Made by a program: the position numbers and the translations under genes. Shown here piece by piece: positions 7,423-15,485 of a stretch of DNA of 64,000 nt (positions within the stretch are counted from its first letter, which is position 1; each line of letters begins with the position of its first letter). Location: contig NZ_FOWV01000008.1 of assembly GCF_900115545.1 (NCBI RefSeq), positions 1 through 64,000 on the forward strand. The letters run 5' to 3'. This DNA is from Ralstonia sp. NFACC01. Lineage in GTDB: Bacteria; Pseudomonadota; Gammaproteobacteria; Burkholderiales; Burkholderiaceae. Under the pieces are notes generated by a model. It did no database searches. It worked only from the letters and a program-made list of their open reading frames with translations, and was not told the origin of the DNA.

Positions 7423-10400
7423 TTATGTCGGCGATTGACTTTCGTCGGCTGGGAAAGCGTTACCAAGCAGCGCTTTGCGGCGCTGAATCTCCTGCTGTGC
7501 CTGCTGGCTGATCGGCAGGTTCATGGCAGCGAGTTGCTGCAGATTCGCCAGGTTGGCCTGCTTGATCGATGCTTTGGTCGGTTCCAGGCGTGTGCGCAAT
7601 TGGCCAATGGTGCCGGACGGTTGCGGCTTGCCGTGCAGGGCGGCCTGGGTTTGGTCGTTCTCGCGTTGCAGCGCCTTCGGGTTGCGCACCAGCGACTGGA
7701 TGCCGATGTTGCGCTCCTCGGTATGGAACAGCGCAGCCGAGTTGATGGCGCGCGTGTTGCCAATGATCTTCGAGAACGCATCGAGCAGCGGACGGCCCTG
7801 GTTGGAGTCGCACAGATAGTCGGCGCGTTCCTCGATGGTCGTCATGGCTTGCAGGCGTGCACGCATCGCCTCCACGTCGAGGTGGCTTACGTCGATCGGC
7901 TTGGCCAGCGGTTCGGCAAGCTTGAATAGCTGTTCGCCATTGGCGGTCGAACCCGGAGCGTGCGCAGCCACCTGCGTCGACACCTGTGCCGCACGTGCGA
8001 ACGGGGTTGCCGCGTGATAGCGCACGAACTCGTTCTTGATTTGGACGGGGCGGTTCTCGGCCGCCGCGGCGTTGATCTCTTGCGTCGCCGCTGCGTACTT
8101 GGCCACCACATCGGCCATCAGGTTCGGATTGGCGAGGTAGCGATCGCGTTGCACCGGATTTGCATCGAACGCTTGCCGTAGCGCGGCGTCTTCGCCATGG
8201 GCTTCCGCGTCGACGATCTTGGCGAGGAAGGGATGCTGCATGATGAGGTAGCTCGTGTCGGAGCCCATCACCTCGCCCGCGTAGCTCTGTGTGCTGTCCG
8301 TATGCGAGACCGACGGCGTGAACGTGCCGTGCGGCGTCGGCACCGTCAACGACAGGCTCATGCCGCTGTTCTTGTTGCGCAGGACGCGCGCATATTGCAG
8401 CTCCATCGGGGCGTTCTCCACGTCAGGCGCCTGGCGCAACTTGACGACCAGGCTGGTGCCGTCGGTCACGTTGAGCAGCAGCCCCTGCGTTTGGCGGATC
8501 AACTCTTGCGGATCGAACTTGTCGTCCTGCAGCCGCATGTTCGGCGCGAATTTTTCCACGGCCGCTGCAATTGCCTGGTTGAGTATCACGCCGGTAATGG
8601 GCGCACCGCCCTGCGAGGTGAACGTGAACTGCCAGAACTTGCCCGTACGGCTGGGGTTGACCTGATGATTGGCGTTCATCAGGCGCGCCTCAGCGGTGAG
8701 CGAGACTTGCCCTGCGCTATTGCCCACCGAGATGGAACCCGTGAACGGGCCCAGTTGCACTTTGCTGGTAGACCGGCCGAAGCGGTTGAGGATCGCGTTG
8801 AGCGCACTGCTTTGCGCGCCGCCGGAAACCGTCGCCTTCAGTGCCGTATCCCAGCGCTGCCACAGCGATTTGTCTTTCAACGGACCGTTCTTCTGCACGT
8901 CGTAGTTCTTGAGCGGCAGGTACGTCTTGTCCAGCATTCCGCGCGCAGTCTTGTACATCGAATCGGCCGTCAGGATGGCTTCGGCGGCGGCCGTGCCGTG
9001 CTCCTCACGCTGCGCCATCTGCTGCTTCACGACAGAAATATGCGCGCCCACGCAGCCCAGCGCCAAGCTGATCGCAGCATGGCTCTTTGCCACGAACGCC
9101 TCGGGGTTGGCGAGTGCATCCTTTTGCGGATAGCGGCCATGCCACACGGTCGGGTTGATCTGTGCGAAGGCCGCTTCGCGATGCTGGTTCAGCGTATCGC
9201 GCTCTTTGGCGGGCATGAACCGATCGTTCCTGGCGAGCACGGCGCCCGCGTGATCCGCAAATTGCAGATAGGTGCCGATGAGATGCTCCAGTTGGTCCGT
9301 CGCGTGATTAAGCTGCTCGGGGCTGGCGTGTGTGATGGCGTTGCGGAACTGCGCGGGGATGTTGGCTTCCTCGCCATAGTGCAGGCGCTCGGCGTCGGTG
9401 AAGGGCTGCGCAGGGCCCGCATGCAGTTCGTGCGTCAGCGCCTTGCGTGTCTCGTTGTACAGGTGGAGCTGCGCGGGCGGCGGTTCGGCACAGGCTGCAT
9501 CGAGCTGCTGATGCAGCTTGAACGTGGACTGGTAATCCTTGTGATAGCCCGGGTCCAGCAGCGTGTGCGGTGCGGCCGCGCTTTCCGTGAAGAACTGCGC
9601 CACGTTGCCGCGCACGTTCACATCAAAGCTGCCGCCGGCTTCCAGATTGGTGCTGCCATGGGTTTCGTTGCCGACGGTGGCATCTACGCTGCCGGTCACC
9701 TGGCGGTAGGCCAGGAAGCGGTCGCCATACGCCACGGAATCGGGCACGTCGCGTCGCGGTTGCGCCGGCATGGGCTGCCCGCTGCCGATGCGATCGGTCA
9801 GCACGTCGGCGATTGGCGGGTATGCGGCTTTCATCAGCGTGCCGAAGCGGTCTCCGCCCACTTTCTGGTCGATTGCGCCGGCCAGCAGCGTCATCTTCAA
9901 GGTGTTGAAACCCTTGGCAATCTTGACGTCGTTCAGGAAGTAAGGCTTGCCCGGGGCTTCCGTGTAGTTGCGGCCGATGGCGTGAGACACCAGATTGGCC
10001 AACGATTCCAACTGCTGCTTCACCTGGCGCGCATGCGGCCCGGCAGACTTGACCCAGGCGCGGTTGGCATCGTGGTTGGCAACGAGCTTGACGAGTTGGC
10101 GCAAGTCATCATGTTCGAGGTAGACATTGCCGCCGGACAGGTCCAACCGGCCCGTCAGCTTGGCGGCCCACTCGCCCAGCTTGCCGCCCAGCGCAACTTT
10201 GGCGAAGGCCTGTGCCGAGGGCCAGTAGTCGACGTCACCGTCGTCATCGGCAAAGTACAGCCGGCCCTTGCCGCCACCCGCTTCCACCGACACGTGGGCA
10301 CCCGCATAGCGGTTAGTGGGAAAGCCTGAGATTGACACGCTGCCCGACGTGCCCGTGCTCACGTTGGAGCCGGGCTTGGCCGTGCTGATACCCGGCGCTT

Positions 10401-11421
10401 TGGCTTCGAGGTTGGCGGTTTCCTTCTCGGCGTAGTGGCTCATGACGTCGTGCGCGCTGCCGCTCAGGTGCGTGCGCTTGAGTTCGTTGAGCAGCGCGGC
10501 GATCCCTTTGTAGGCGTCGGCCGGATCATGGTTGCCCAACGATTTGGCAAGCTGGCGCGCGGTCTTGGCCGCCGATGCAAATGCATCACGCACCGCCATG
10601 CCAACCTCGTGCGGAGCCTTGCGGGTGTTGTCCGCGGCAATCGTCTGGAGGGTGCCTAACTGATGCTGAAGCTTGGCGCGCAGCCCGTCACTGTGCGGGT
10701 GCGAGCGCGTGAGCGCCATCGGCACCGTGGGGAGCGCATCTTTCAGTGCAAGCGCCATCTGGCGCAACTGGGGCTTGTTGAGCGCGCCGGTATCCGGATC
10801 GAACACGGGCGCATTCGGCGGCGTGTGGCGGCCTTGCGCGTGCGCGCTGGACGAGGGAGACAACGGCGGCGAGGTGGGTGAGGGCGGCTGCAGCACGATG
10901 GCAAGCTCGTGCTGCGTGCCGTGCTCCGCGCTGTGCGTGTGAGCCGTCCCAGACGATTCGGCATGGGGCGGCTCCGTGGGTGCCGGGTTCGGGTTCGCTT
11001 GCGTCGGGTTTGCTTGAGCGTGTGAGGTGTGAGCCGGCATAGCGGCTGAACTGCTGGCGTGCCCCTGTGCCTGTGCCTGGGGCGCAGCAGTTTGCGGTTG
11101 CGCGGGCTGTTGCGGCGGCCACTGCAGTTTGCCCTCGCGAATACGCTTCTTGGCTTCCCGGTGCACAGCGCGCGTTCCACGCCCGCTCAAGTTGGTATTC
11201 GACAGCTCAATCTTGAGCTGTGCGTTGCTGAGCGATTTCGCAGATTCCCTTTGCCGGCCCCCAACCGCCATGTCGGCAAGAGCACGCAGGCCGCTTGGCA
11301 ACTGCGAAGTCTTGCGCACGCTTGGCATCGATGGCTGCGCGGATTGCGATGCCGGTGCACTGGACGACGTCTGCGCCGGAGGCGTCGCGCTGGAGTGGCG
11401 AGAAAATATCTTCATCTTCAT
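7423..11421 (-). CDS. Giant putative T3SS effector 1 (1332 aa)
   Basis: 1332 aa from the ATG at 11421; a second Met lies two codons on. No clear Shine-Dalgarno, so the start is uncertain by a few codons. Residues 1-50 are Ser/Pro/Gln-rich, like type III export signals, and a disordered Ala/Gln/His/Pro-rich region extends to about 220. The remainder alternates helices with Gly-rich, strand-like blocks (for example AGAHVSVEAGGGKGRLYF and VQLGPFTGSISVGNSAGQVS). I see no catalytic motif, no membrane helices and no WxxxE motif. The gene follows a small acidic chaperone gene by 148 bases under a hrpII box. The chaperone-giant effector order resembles AvrF-AvrE/DspF-DspE. AvrE/PopS-like or AWR/RipA-like identity is possible but not shown by motifs I can see. 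Confidence 0.72.
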   Translation of the reverse strand: MKMKIFSRHSSATPPAQTSSSAPASQSAQPSMPSVRKTSQLPSGLRALADMAVGGRQRESAKSLSNAQLKIELSNTNLSGRGTRAVHREAKKRIREGKLQWPPQQPAQPQTAAPQAQAQGHASSSAAMPAHTSHAQANPTQANPNPAPTEPPHAESSGTAHTHSAEHGTQHELAIVLQPPSPTSPPLSPSSSAHAQGRHTPPNAPVFDPDTGALNKPQLRQMALALKDALPTVPMALTRSHPHSDGLRAKLQHQLGTLQTIAADNTRKAPHEVGMAVRDAFASAAKTARQLAKSLGNHDPADAYKGIAALLNELKRTHLSGSAHDVMSHYAEKETANLEAKAPGISTAKPGSNVSTGTSGSVSISGFPTNRYAGAHVSVEAGGGKGRLYFADDDGDVDYWPSAQAFAKVALGGKLGEWAAKLTGRLDLSGGNVYLEHDDLRQLVKLVANHDANRAWVKSAGPHARQVKQQLESLANLVSHAIGRNYTEAPGKPYFLNDVKIAKGFNTLKMTLLAGAIDQKVGGDRFGTLMKAAYPPIADVLTDRIGSGQPMPAQPRRDVPDSVAYGDRFLAYRQVTGSVDATVGNETHGSTNLEAGGSFDVNVRGNVAQFFTESAAAPHTLLDPGYHKDYQSTFKLHQQLDAACAEPPPAQLHLYNETRKALTHELHAGPAQPFTDAERLHYGEEANIPAQFRNAITHASPEQLNHATDQLEHLIGTYLQFADHAGAVLARNDRFMPAKERDTLNQHREAAFAQINPTVWHGRYPQKDALANPEAFVAKSHAAISLALGCVGAHISVVKQQMAQREEHGTAAAEAILTADSMYKTARGMLDKTYLPLKNYDVQKNGPLKDKSLWQRWDTALKATVSGGAQSSALNAILNRFGRSTSKVQLGPFTGSISVGNSAGQVSLTAEARLMNANHQVNPSRTGKFWQFTFTSQGGAPITGVILNQAIAAAVEKFAPNMRLQDDKFDPQELIRQTQGLLLNVTDGTSLVVKLRQAPDVENAPMELQYARVLRNKNSGMSLSLTVPTPHGTFTPSVSHTDSTQSYAGEVMGSDTSYLIMQHPFLAKIVDAEAHGEDAALRQAFDANPVQRDRYLANPNLMADVVAKYAAATQEINAAAAENRPVQIKNEFVRYHAATPFARAAQVSTQVAAHAPGSTANGEQLFKLAEPLAKPIDVSHLDVEAMRARLQAMTTIEERADYLCDSNQGRPLLDAFSKIIGNTRAINSAALFHTEERNIGIQSLVRNPKALQRENDQTQAALHGKPQPSGTIGQLRTRLEPTKASIKQANLANLQQLAAMNLPISQQAQQEIQRRKALLGNAFPADESQSPT

Positions 11422-11569
11422 GATGGGCGAGGGCTCCGAGGTTGGCATGCCGGGGCAACGCGGTTTCGCCCGAGCACAATTGAACCTTGCAAGCGTAGCC
11501 AGCCTCTGTCGGCGAACTTCACGCGTGCCGAAGTGCTGCGTCGGCATCCGAAGCCTCCGCTTTGGCGGC

Positions 11570-11941
11570 TCAGTACCGCGTGGGCGCGCCGCCGCCGTCC
11601 AGCTCCGCCGTGAGCGCAGCGATGGCATCGAGCAAATCGGTCGCTTCGGGGTCGTCGTCCAACGCATAGCGGAAGCGATAGATCATCTGGCCGGTCTGCG
11701 GGTGTCGCACGACACTGCCGCGTGCGGCACCGTCCACTTCCAGACAAAGACCGAGCAGCAGGTTGAGCGTCAGCGCGACGTCCAACGTCTCGCGCGGCCC
11801 AAGTTCGACGTACGCCGTGAGCATGTCGGGTTCGGCGTAGCTGTCATAAGCCAGCCAGATGTTGCGGGTGCCGATGCGCAGGGCATGCGCGGGCAATGCG
11901 TCGACGTCAAACGGGGGGTGGGGCAGTTCTTCGGGGGGCAT
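11570..11941 (-). CDS. Type III effector chaperone 1 (CesT/DspF-like)
   Basis: 123 aa from the ATG at 11941. A GTG at 11995 would add 18 residues; the ATG is favoured because it aligns with the other chaperone gene at 19342-19740. It is small and acidic, with alternating strand-helix segments (IGTRNIWLAYDSY, NLLLGLCLEVDG, GQMIYRFRYALDDDP) typical of class I T3SS chaperones that bind the N-terminus of one effector. The same blocks recur in the second chaperone (LWFTCDAD, HVILGLCLGLPA, GTLVYRFPYTLHEDP), so the two are paralogues. It is first in the unit behind the hrpII box at 12040, just upstream of the 1332-aa protein, its probable client. Confidence 0.75.
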   Translation of the reverse strand: MPPEELPHPPFDVDALPAHALRIGTRNIWLAYDSYAEPDMLTAYVELGPRETLDVALTLNLLLGLCLEVDGAARGSVVRHPQTGQMIYRFRYALDDDPEATDLLDAIAALTAELDGGGAPTRY

Positions 11942-12039
11942 GGGGGGGCGCCGTGGCGGTTGTCGCTGCAACGAATTGCAGCAACCGGGTTGCACCGCTG
12001 AACGATGACAGCAGAGGCATCTGGATGTAGCGGGTCTGC

Positions 12040-12063
12040 CGAAAAACTGCGATAAAAGCCGAA
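12040..12063 (-). promoter_or_regulatory. hrpII box for chaperone 1 and giant effector 1
   Basis: CGAA at 12040-12043 and 12060-12063 are separated by 16 bases (minus-strand TTCG-N16-TTCG). The minus-strand CATCGT at 12002-12007 fits YANNNT, 32 bases downstream. Confidence 0.85.
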
Positions 12064-12184
12064 AAAATGCTCACCTGAAATATCAGCGGTGGTTAGAATC
12101 TCGACATCTGGGTGGGGGCTTTCTCAACACCGGATCGGGCCGTTTGCCGGGGAACGGCCAGCACAGATTTTCGCGGAGGGTACC

Positions 12185-12694
12185 GTGACGCAAACCTGCC
12201 AGCCAGTTACCGAACTGGCCTCTGACTGGTTCCGACAACACTATGCATGGCTCGCCCGTCGTATGGGCGGCAAGACGGGCTGTCGCTTTGGCGCTGAAGA
12301 CATTGCGGCGGAGGCGTTTGTGCAATTGCTGCAAAGGCCCGGGTGGCAAGACATCCGCGAGCCGCGCGCCTTGCTGACAACGATTGCGCAGCGTTTGCTC
12401 TATGACCTCTGGCGCCGTCGTGATCTGGAAGACGCCTATATGGCGTGGGCCGCCACGCAACCGCAAGCAACGCTGCCATCCCCGGAAGACCGCGCGTTGA
12501 TCCTCGAGACCCTCACCTCCATCGATCGTATGCTCGATGGGCTTTCCGCCAAGGCGCGCGCCGCTTTTCTCTACAGCCAGTTGGATGGCCTCACATACCC
12601 TGAGATTGCCGAGCGCCTGCAGGTCTCCGTTCGCATGGTGCAGAAATACATGACGCAGGCCATGCGCCTGTGCTATCTGGCCGAATCATCGTGA
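12185..12694 (+). CDS. prhI: ECF sigma factor PrhI (FecI-like)
   Basis: 169 aa from the GTG at 12185, chosen because GGAGGG at 12175-12180 is a good ribosome site; longer in-frame starts lack one. It has a sigma-70 region 2 (DIAAEAFVQLL, then the ARALLTT-like -10 recognition helix region) and a region 4 helix-turn-helix (LTYPEIAERLQVSVRMVQKY). FecI-type ECF factors direct RNA polymerase after a surface signal relayed by a FecR-like protein. It overlaps the fecR-like gene, which is followed by a LuxR-type gene and hrpG, matching the R. solanacearum prh block. The family and neighbours are clear; the PrhI name rests on that context. Confidence 0.88.
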   Translation: MTQTCQPVTELASDWFRQHYAWLARRMGGKTGCRFGAEDIAAEAFVQLLQRPGWQDIREPRALLTTIAQRLLYDLWRRRDLEDAYMAWAATQPQATLPSPEDRALILETLTSIDRMLDGLSAKARAAFLYSQLDGLTYPEIAERLQVSVRMVQKYMTQAMRLCYLAESS

Positions 12695-13641
12695 AGCACG
12701 CGCTGGATGATCGGATCGCCGAGCAGGCGATCCAGTGGCTGGTCGTACTGCGCTCGGGCACGGCTTCGGAGATGGAGCGCCAGCGCTTTGCCGCTTGGCA
12801 GGAAGCCGATCCCGCGCATGCCGCTGCCGTGCAGCGTTTGCAAGGCGCGTTGGGTTCGATGGCACTGCCGCCCGTGGCAGACCCGCACCGTCGCGCCGCG
12901 CGGCGGCTTCTCGATACGCCGTCTTCGCCGACACGGCATGTGCGCCGCGCGCTCATCTTCAGCGGGCTGGGTCTGGGTGTTGCTGCCCTCGTTGACAGAG
13001 AGATCCCGCTATCCGACCTGGTTGCCGACATGCGCACGGTCACCTCGGAGCGCCGCGACTTCGCGCTGGCCGGCGGCTATCAACTACGCCTGAACGCGCG
13101 CAGCGCGGTGGATGCCTCTGTGGGTGCGCGCGGTTACGACGTGCGACTGCGCAGCGGCAGCGTGCTGGCTGTGGCAGGGTCGCCGTCGGGCCAGTTGCGG
13201 TTGTGGTCTGCGGCGGGCACGGTGGAATGCACGGGTGGCATGATTTGCGCAACGCTGGAGCCCAGTGGCGCGATGACGGTTGCCGTGCTCGAAGGCAGCG
13301 CGGCGTTGTCGACGCCGACCGGTGCCGTTTCCACGGCGCATGCGGGCGAGGTACGGCGTCTGGGCGACGGTGGCATCGAAAAACTGACGTTGATGGCGCG
13401 CAACGTGGCCGCCTGGACGCGCGGCATGGTCGAAGTCGAACACCAGCCGCTGGCGGATGTGATCGACGCATTGCGCCCCTACCACCGTAGCCTGATCGAG
13501 CTGCACCCCGAGGTGGCCGACCTGCGCGTGACGGGGCGGTTCCCACTGGAGGGACGTCGAGCCCTTCACATGCTGGCCGAAACGCTGCCTATCCAGGTGA
13601 AGGAGCTTGGCGGCGTGTGGGTGCGCATCGGCCCACGCTGA
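12691..13641 (+). CDS. prhR: FecR-like transmembrane sigma regulator PrhR
   Basis: 316 aa. The GTG start overlaps the TGA stop of the sigma gene (GTGA), a sign of translational coupling. Residues 1-85 form the cytoplasmic anti-sigma part with the FecR-type WLVVLRSG and AWQEADPAHAAA motifs. One membrane helix lies at about 87-101 (ALIFSGLGLGVAALV). The periplasmic FecR domain follows (120-210). The C-terminus is the part that in this family contacts the signalling domain of a TonB-dependent receptor. That receptor is usually adjacent; here the only candidate is prhA at 42085-44454, about 28 kb away. Confidence 0.88.
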   Translation: MKHALDDRIAEQAIQWLVVLRSGTASEMERQRFAAWQEADPAHAAAVQRLQGALGSMALPPVADPHRRAARRLLDTPSSPTRHVRRALIFSGLGLGVAALVDREIPLSDLVADMRTVTSERRDFALAGGYQLRLNARSAVDASVGARGYDVRLRSGSVLAVAGSPSGQLRLWSAAGTVECTGGMICATLEPSGAMTVAVLEGSAALSTPTGAVSTAHAGEVRRLGDGGIEKLTLMARNVAAWTRGMVEVEHQPLADVIDALRPYHRSLIELHPEVADLRVTGRFPLEGRRALHMLAETLPIQVKELGGVWVRIGPR

Positions 13642-13787
13642 GCGCACGTCGGCCGCGAAATTTTTTCTCGATCGGGGTTCCGGTTTTTCTCCCTCGTTGC
13701 ACAGAGAGAGTAAGAGGCTGTCGCGGAACCCCATCCGCGCGCGCCACTGCATCCAGATGCATAGCTTCCACAAGAGCGAAGGACGAC

Positions 13788-14315
13788 ATGAACGCCCGGG
13801 CCCAGAACGACGTGCTGCTACACGCAGACGACAACACGCGAGAAAGCCGGTATTTCTCCCCGCTTCCTGTAGCTGCCGCTTGGCGGGCGCCGGCGGTGCT
13901 ACCTGTCACGATCACGGTTCGACAGGTGACACGCGCATCCAACGGTGTGATCCTGGTCGACCTGACCGAGCTTGCCGAGGCCGCTGGCGAAGACCCGCCA
14001 GCTCAGCCGGTCACGCTGGAGCAGGCGCACGCGATGCTCGGGCGGATGCTGGAATCCACGCGGAAGGCGCCTGTCCCTCCGTCGGACAGAGGGGCTGTGC
14101 TCTCCGTGCTGACACCACGGCAGTGCGACATCCTGCGTGAGGCGGCCTCAGGAAAATCCAATGTGGAGATCGCACAGGCGCTGCATATCGGCGTAGAAAC
14201 CGTGAAATCGCATGTGCGTCAAATCCTGATGCGTTTACAAGCACGCAATCGGACCGAATTGGCAGCGTTATATCAGCAATGTGTGGGTGACGGTCGATCG
14301 CGCGAAAGTCATTAA
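13788..14315 (+). CDS. prhJ: LuxR-type regulator PrhJ
   Basis: 175 aa from the ATG at 13788, with a GAAGGA ribosome site. The N-terminal 95 residues match nothing I know. The C-terminal 65 are a LuxR/GerE helix-turn-helix (LTPRQCDILREAASGKSNVE, then IGVETVKSHVRQILMRL). In R. solanacearum PrhJ connects PrhI to hrpG transcription. Here it lies downstream of prhIR in the same direction, 146 bases after prhR, and is convergent with hrpG. No autoinducer or receiver domain is present, so activity is probably set by its level of expression. Confidence 0.82.
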   Translation: MNARAQNDVLLHADDNTRESRYFSPLPVAAAWRAPAVLPVTITVRQVTRASNGVILVDLTELAEAAGEDPPAQPVTLEQAHAMLGRMLESTRKAPVPPSDRGAVLSVLTPRQCDILREAASGKSNVEIAQALHIGVETVKSHVRQILMRLQARNRTELAALYQQCVGDGRSRESH

Positions 14316-14464
14316 CGCGATAACCAATGGCAGGACAGTATGTTTTAAACCGGCACTGAATTTATTAAGCCGGTACTGAAATATATGCCCTGAAGATTTT
14401 CATTAAGAAACGCTAAAAAAATTCGCTGTAGGCAGTCGGCCTTACAGCGCGCAATCGTTTGCGC

Positions 14465-14485
14465 AAAAAGGCCGCTTAAGCGGCC
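14465..14485 (-). terminator. Terminator overlapping the hrpG stop codon
   Basis: The 16-base palindrome GGCCGCTTAAGCGGCC (14470-14485) contains the hrpG TAA stop. On the minus strand it is followed by five T (plus-strand A run at 14465-14469). Confidence 0.85.
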
Positions 14486-15213
14486 AGAACGGCGTGCGCG
14501 TGCGGGCCTGCCGGCTCGTTGCTGGCGACTTGCACGGCCAGCTGATAGCCGCGTGCATAGACGGTCTTGAGTTCCACGCCGGTCTCGGAGCCAAACTGAA
14601 GTTTCTTGCGCAGCTTGTAGATGTGCTGCTCGATCGAGCGCTCGACGATGCTGGCGTCTGCGCCCCACACGGCGGATGCGATCTGCTGACGTGACAGGAA
14701 AGAGCCTGGCGAAGAGAACAGCAGCCATGCCGTCGCAAACTCCCGAGCGGTCATGCGAACAGGGATGCTGTTGACCGTCGCCGTGCGGGTCAGGCGGCAA
14801 AGGCGATACGGCCCCACCACGACGTCGATACCGGCATTCTGTCGCACCGGCTCGGCACGCCGCAATGCCCGTTGCACGCGGGCTTGCAGCTCTTCGGCGC
14901 TGAAGTGACCGGTCAACACATCGTCCACCCCGGCATCGAAGGCTGACGCCATGTCCCCCCGGTCGACAAACTGCCCGAACACCAGGGTGGGCCAGCACAT
15001 GTCGGCATTGCACTCCCGCCACGACAGCACGAGTTGCCCTGCTGTACGGAAGTGCTGAGCGTCGATCATCAACAGATCAAACGTTTCCGTGCGGCGCGCA
15101 CGCAGCAGCGACAGGGCGTCGTCAAAGCGGACGCACTCCGCCTCTTGCGTGGATAGGCAGCTTGCCACGTAGGCAAAGCTGGACGGGTTGGAGGTCAGTA
15201 CGGCGAACTTCAT
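14476..15213 (-). CDS. hrpG: OmpR-family response regulator HrpG
   Basis: 245 aa from the ATG at 15213, preceded by GGGGAAG; an in-frame upstream Met lacks this site. It has an N-terminal receiver-like domain (1-115) and a C-terminal winged-helix DNA-binding domain (about 125-225: TAREFATAWLLFSSPGSFLS, VERSIEQHIYKLRKKL, TVYARGYQL). The predicted phospho-acceptor Asp51 (LLMIDAQ) is present. The N-terminal acidic pair is replaced by TSN, and the usual conserved Lys after the last strands is not seen (LTGHF), so the receiver is atypical. HrpG integrates host and metabolic cues and activates hrpB. No histidine kinase is adjacent. Confidence 0.88.
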   Translation of the reverse strand: MKFAVLTSNPSSFAYVASCLSTQEAECVRFDDALSLLRARRTETFDLLMIDAQHFRTAGQLVLSWRECNADMCWPTLVFGQFVDRGDMASAFDAGVDDVLTGHFSAEELQARVQRALRRAEPVRQNAGIDVVVGPYRLCRLTRTATVNSIPVRMTAREFATAWLLFSSPGSFLSRQQIASAVWGADASIVERSIEQHIYKLRKKLQFGSETGVELKTVYARGYQLAVQVASNEPAGPHAHAVLAA

Positions 15214-15426
15214 AGCGCTTCCCCATTTCAAGCCATCGCGCAGAGGAATCTTTGCAGATGGCGCTTCAAACTGGGGCCAAGCATAACGTTCACAATTTGC
15301 TCACACATCCCTATAAAGAGTGAAATCGCGTTTAGATCTGATTGAGTTTTTTTTGTTGAGTCAGCAATCGTCATTTGAGCATGCGAATGCCGCATTCTGT
15401 GTGAACGATTATGCGCATATGCACAT

Positions 15427-15457
15427 AAAAAAACCGGCGAAACTGTTAATTCGCCGG
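15427..15457 (-). terminator. Terminator of the second giant effector unit
   Basis: The 8-bp stem CCGGCGAA (15434-15441)/TTCGCCGG (15450-15457) is followed on the minus strand by a T7 run (plus-strand A at 15427-15433). It lies 29 bases after the stop. Confidence 0.9.
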
Positions 15458-15485
15458 CTTATCTGACAACCTGATGAATTGATCT

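Noticed and set aside
8197-10329. 710-codon open frame opposite the first giant effector
   Set aside because: GC-rich antisense shadow: no ribosome site, no domain, and it reads the complement of a gene with export-signal, chaperone and terminator context.
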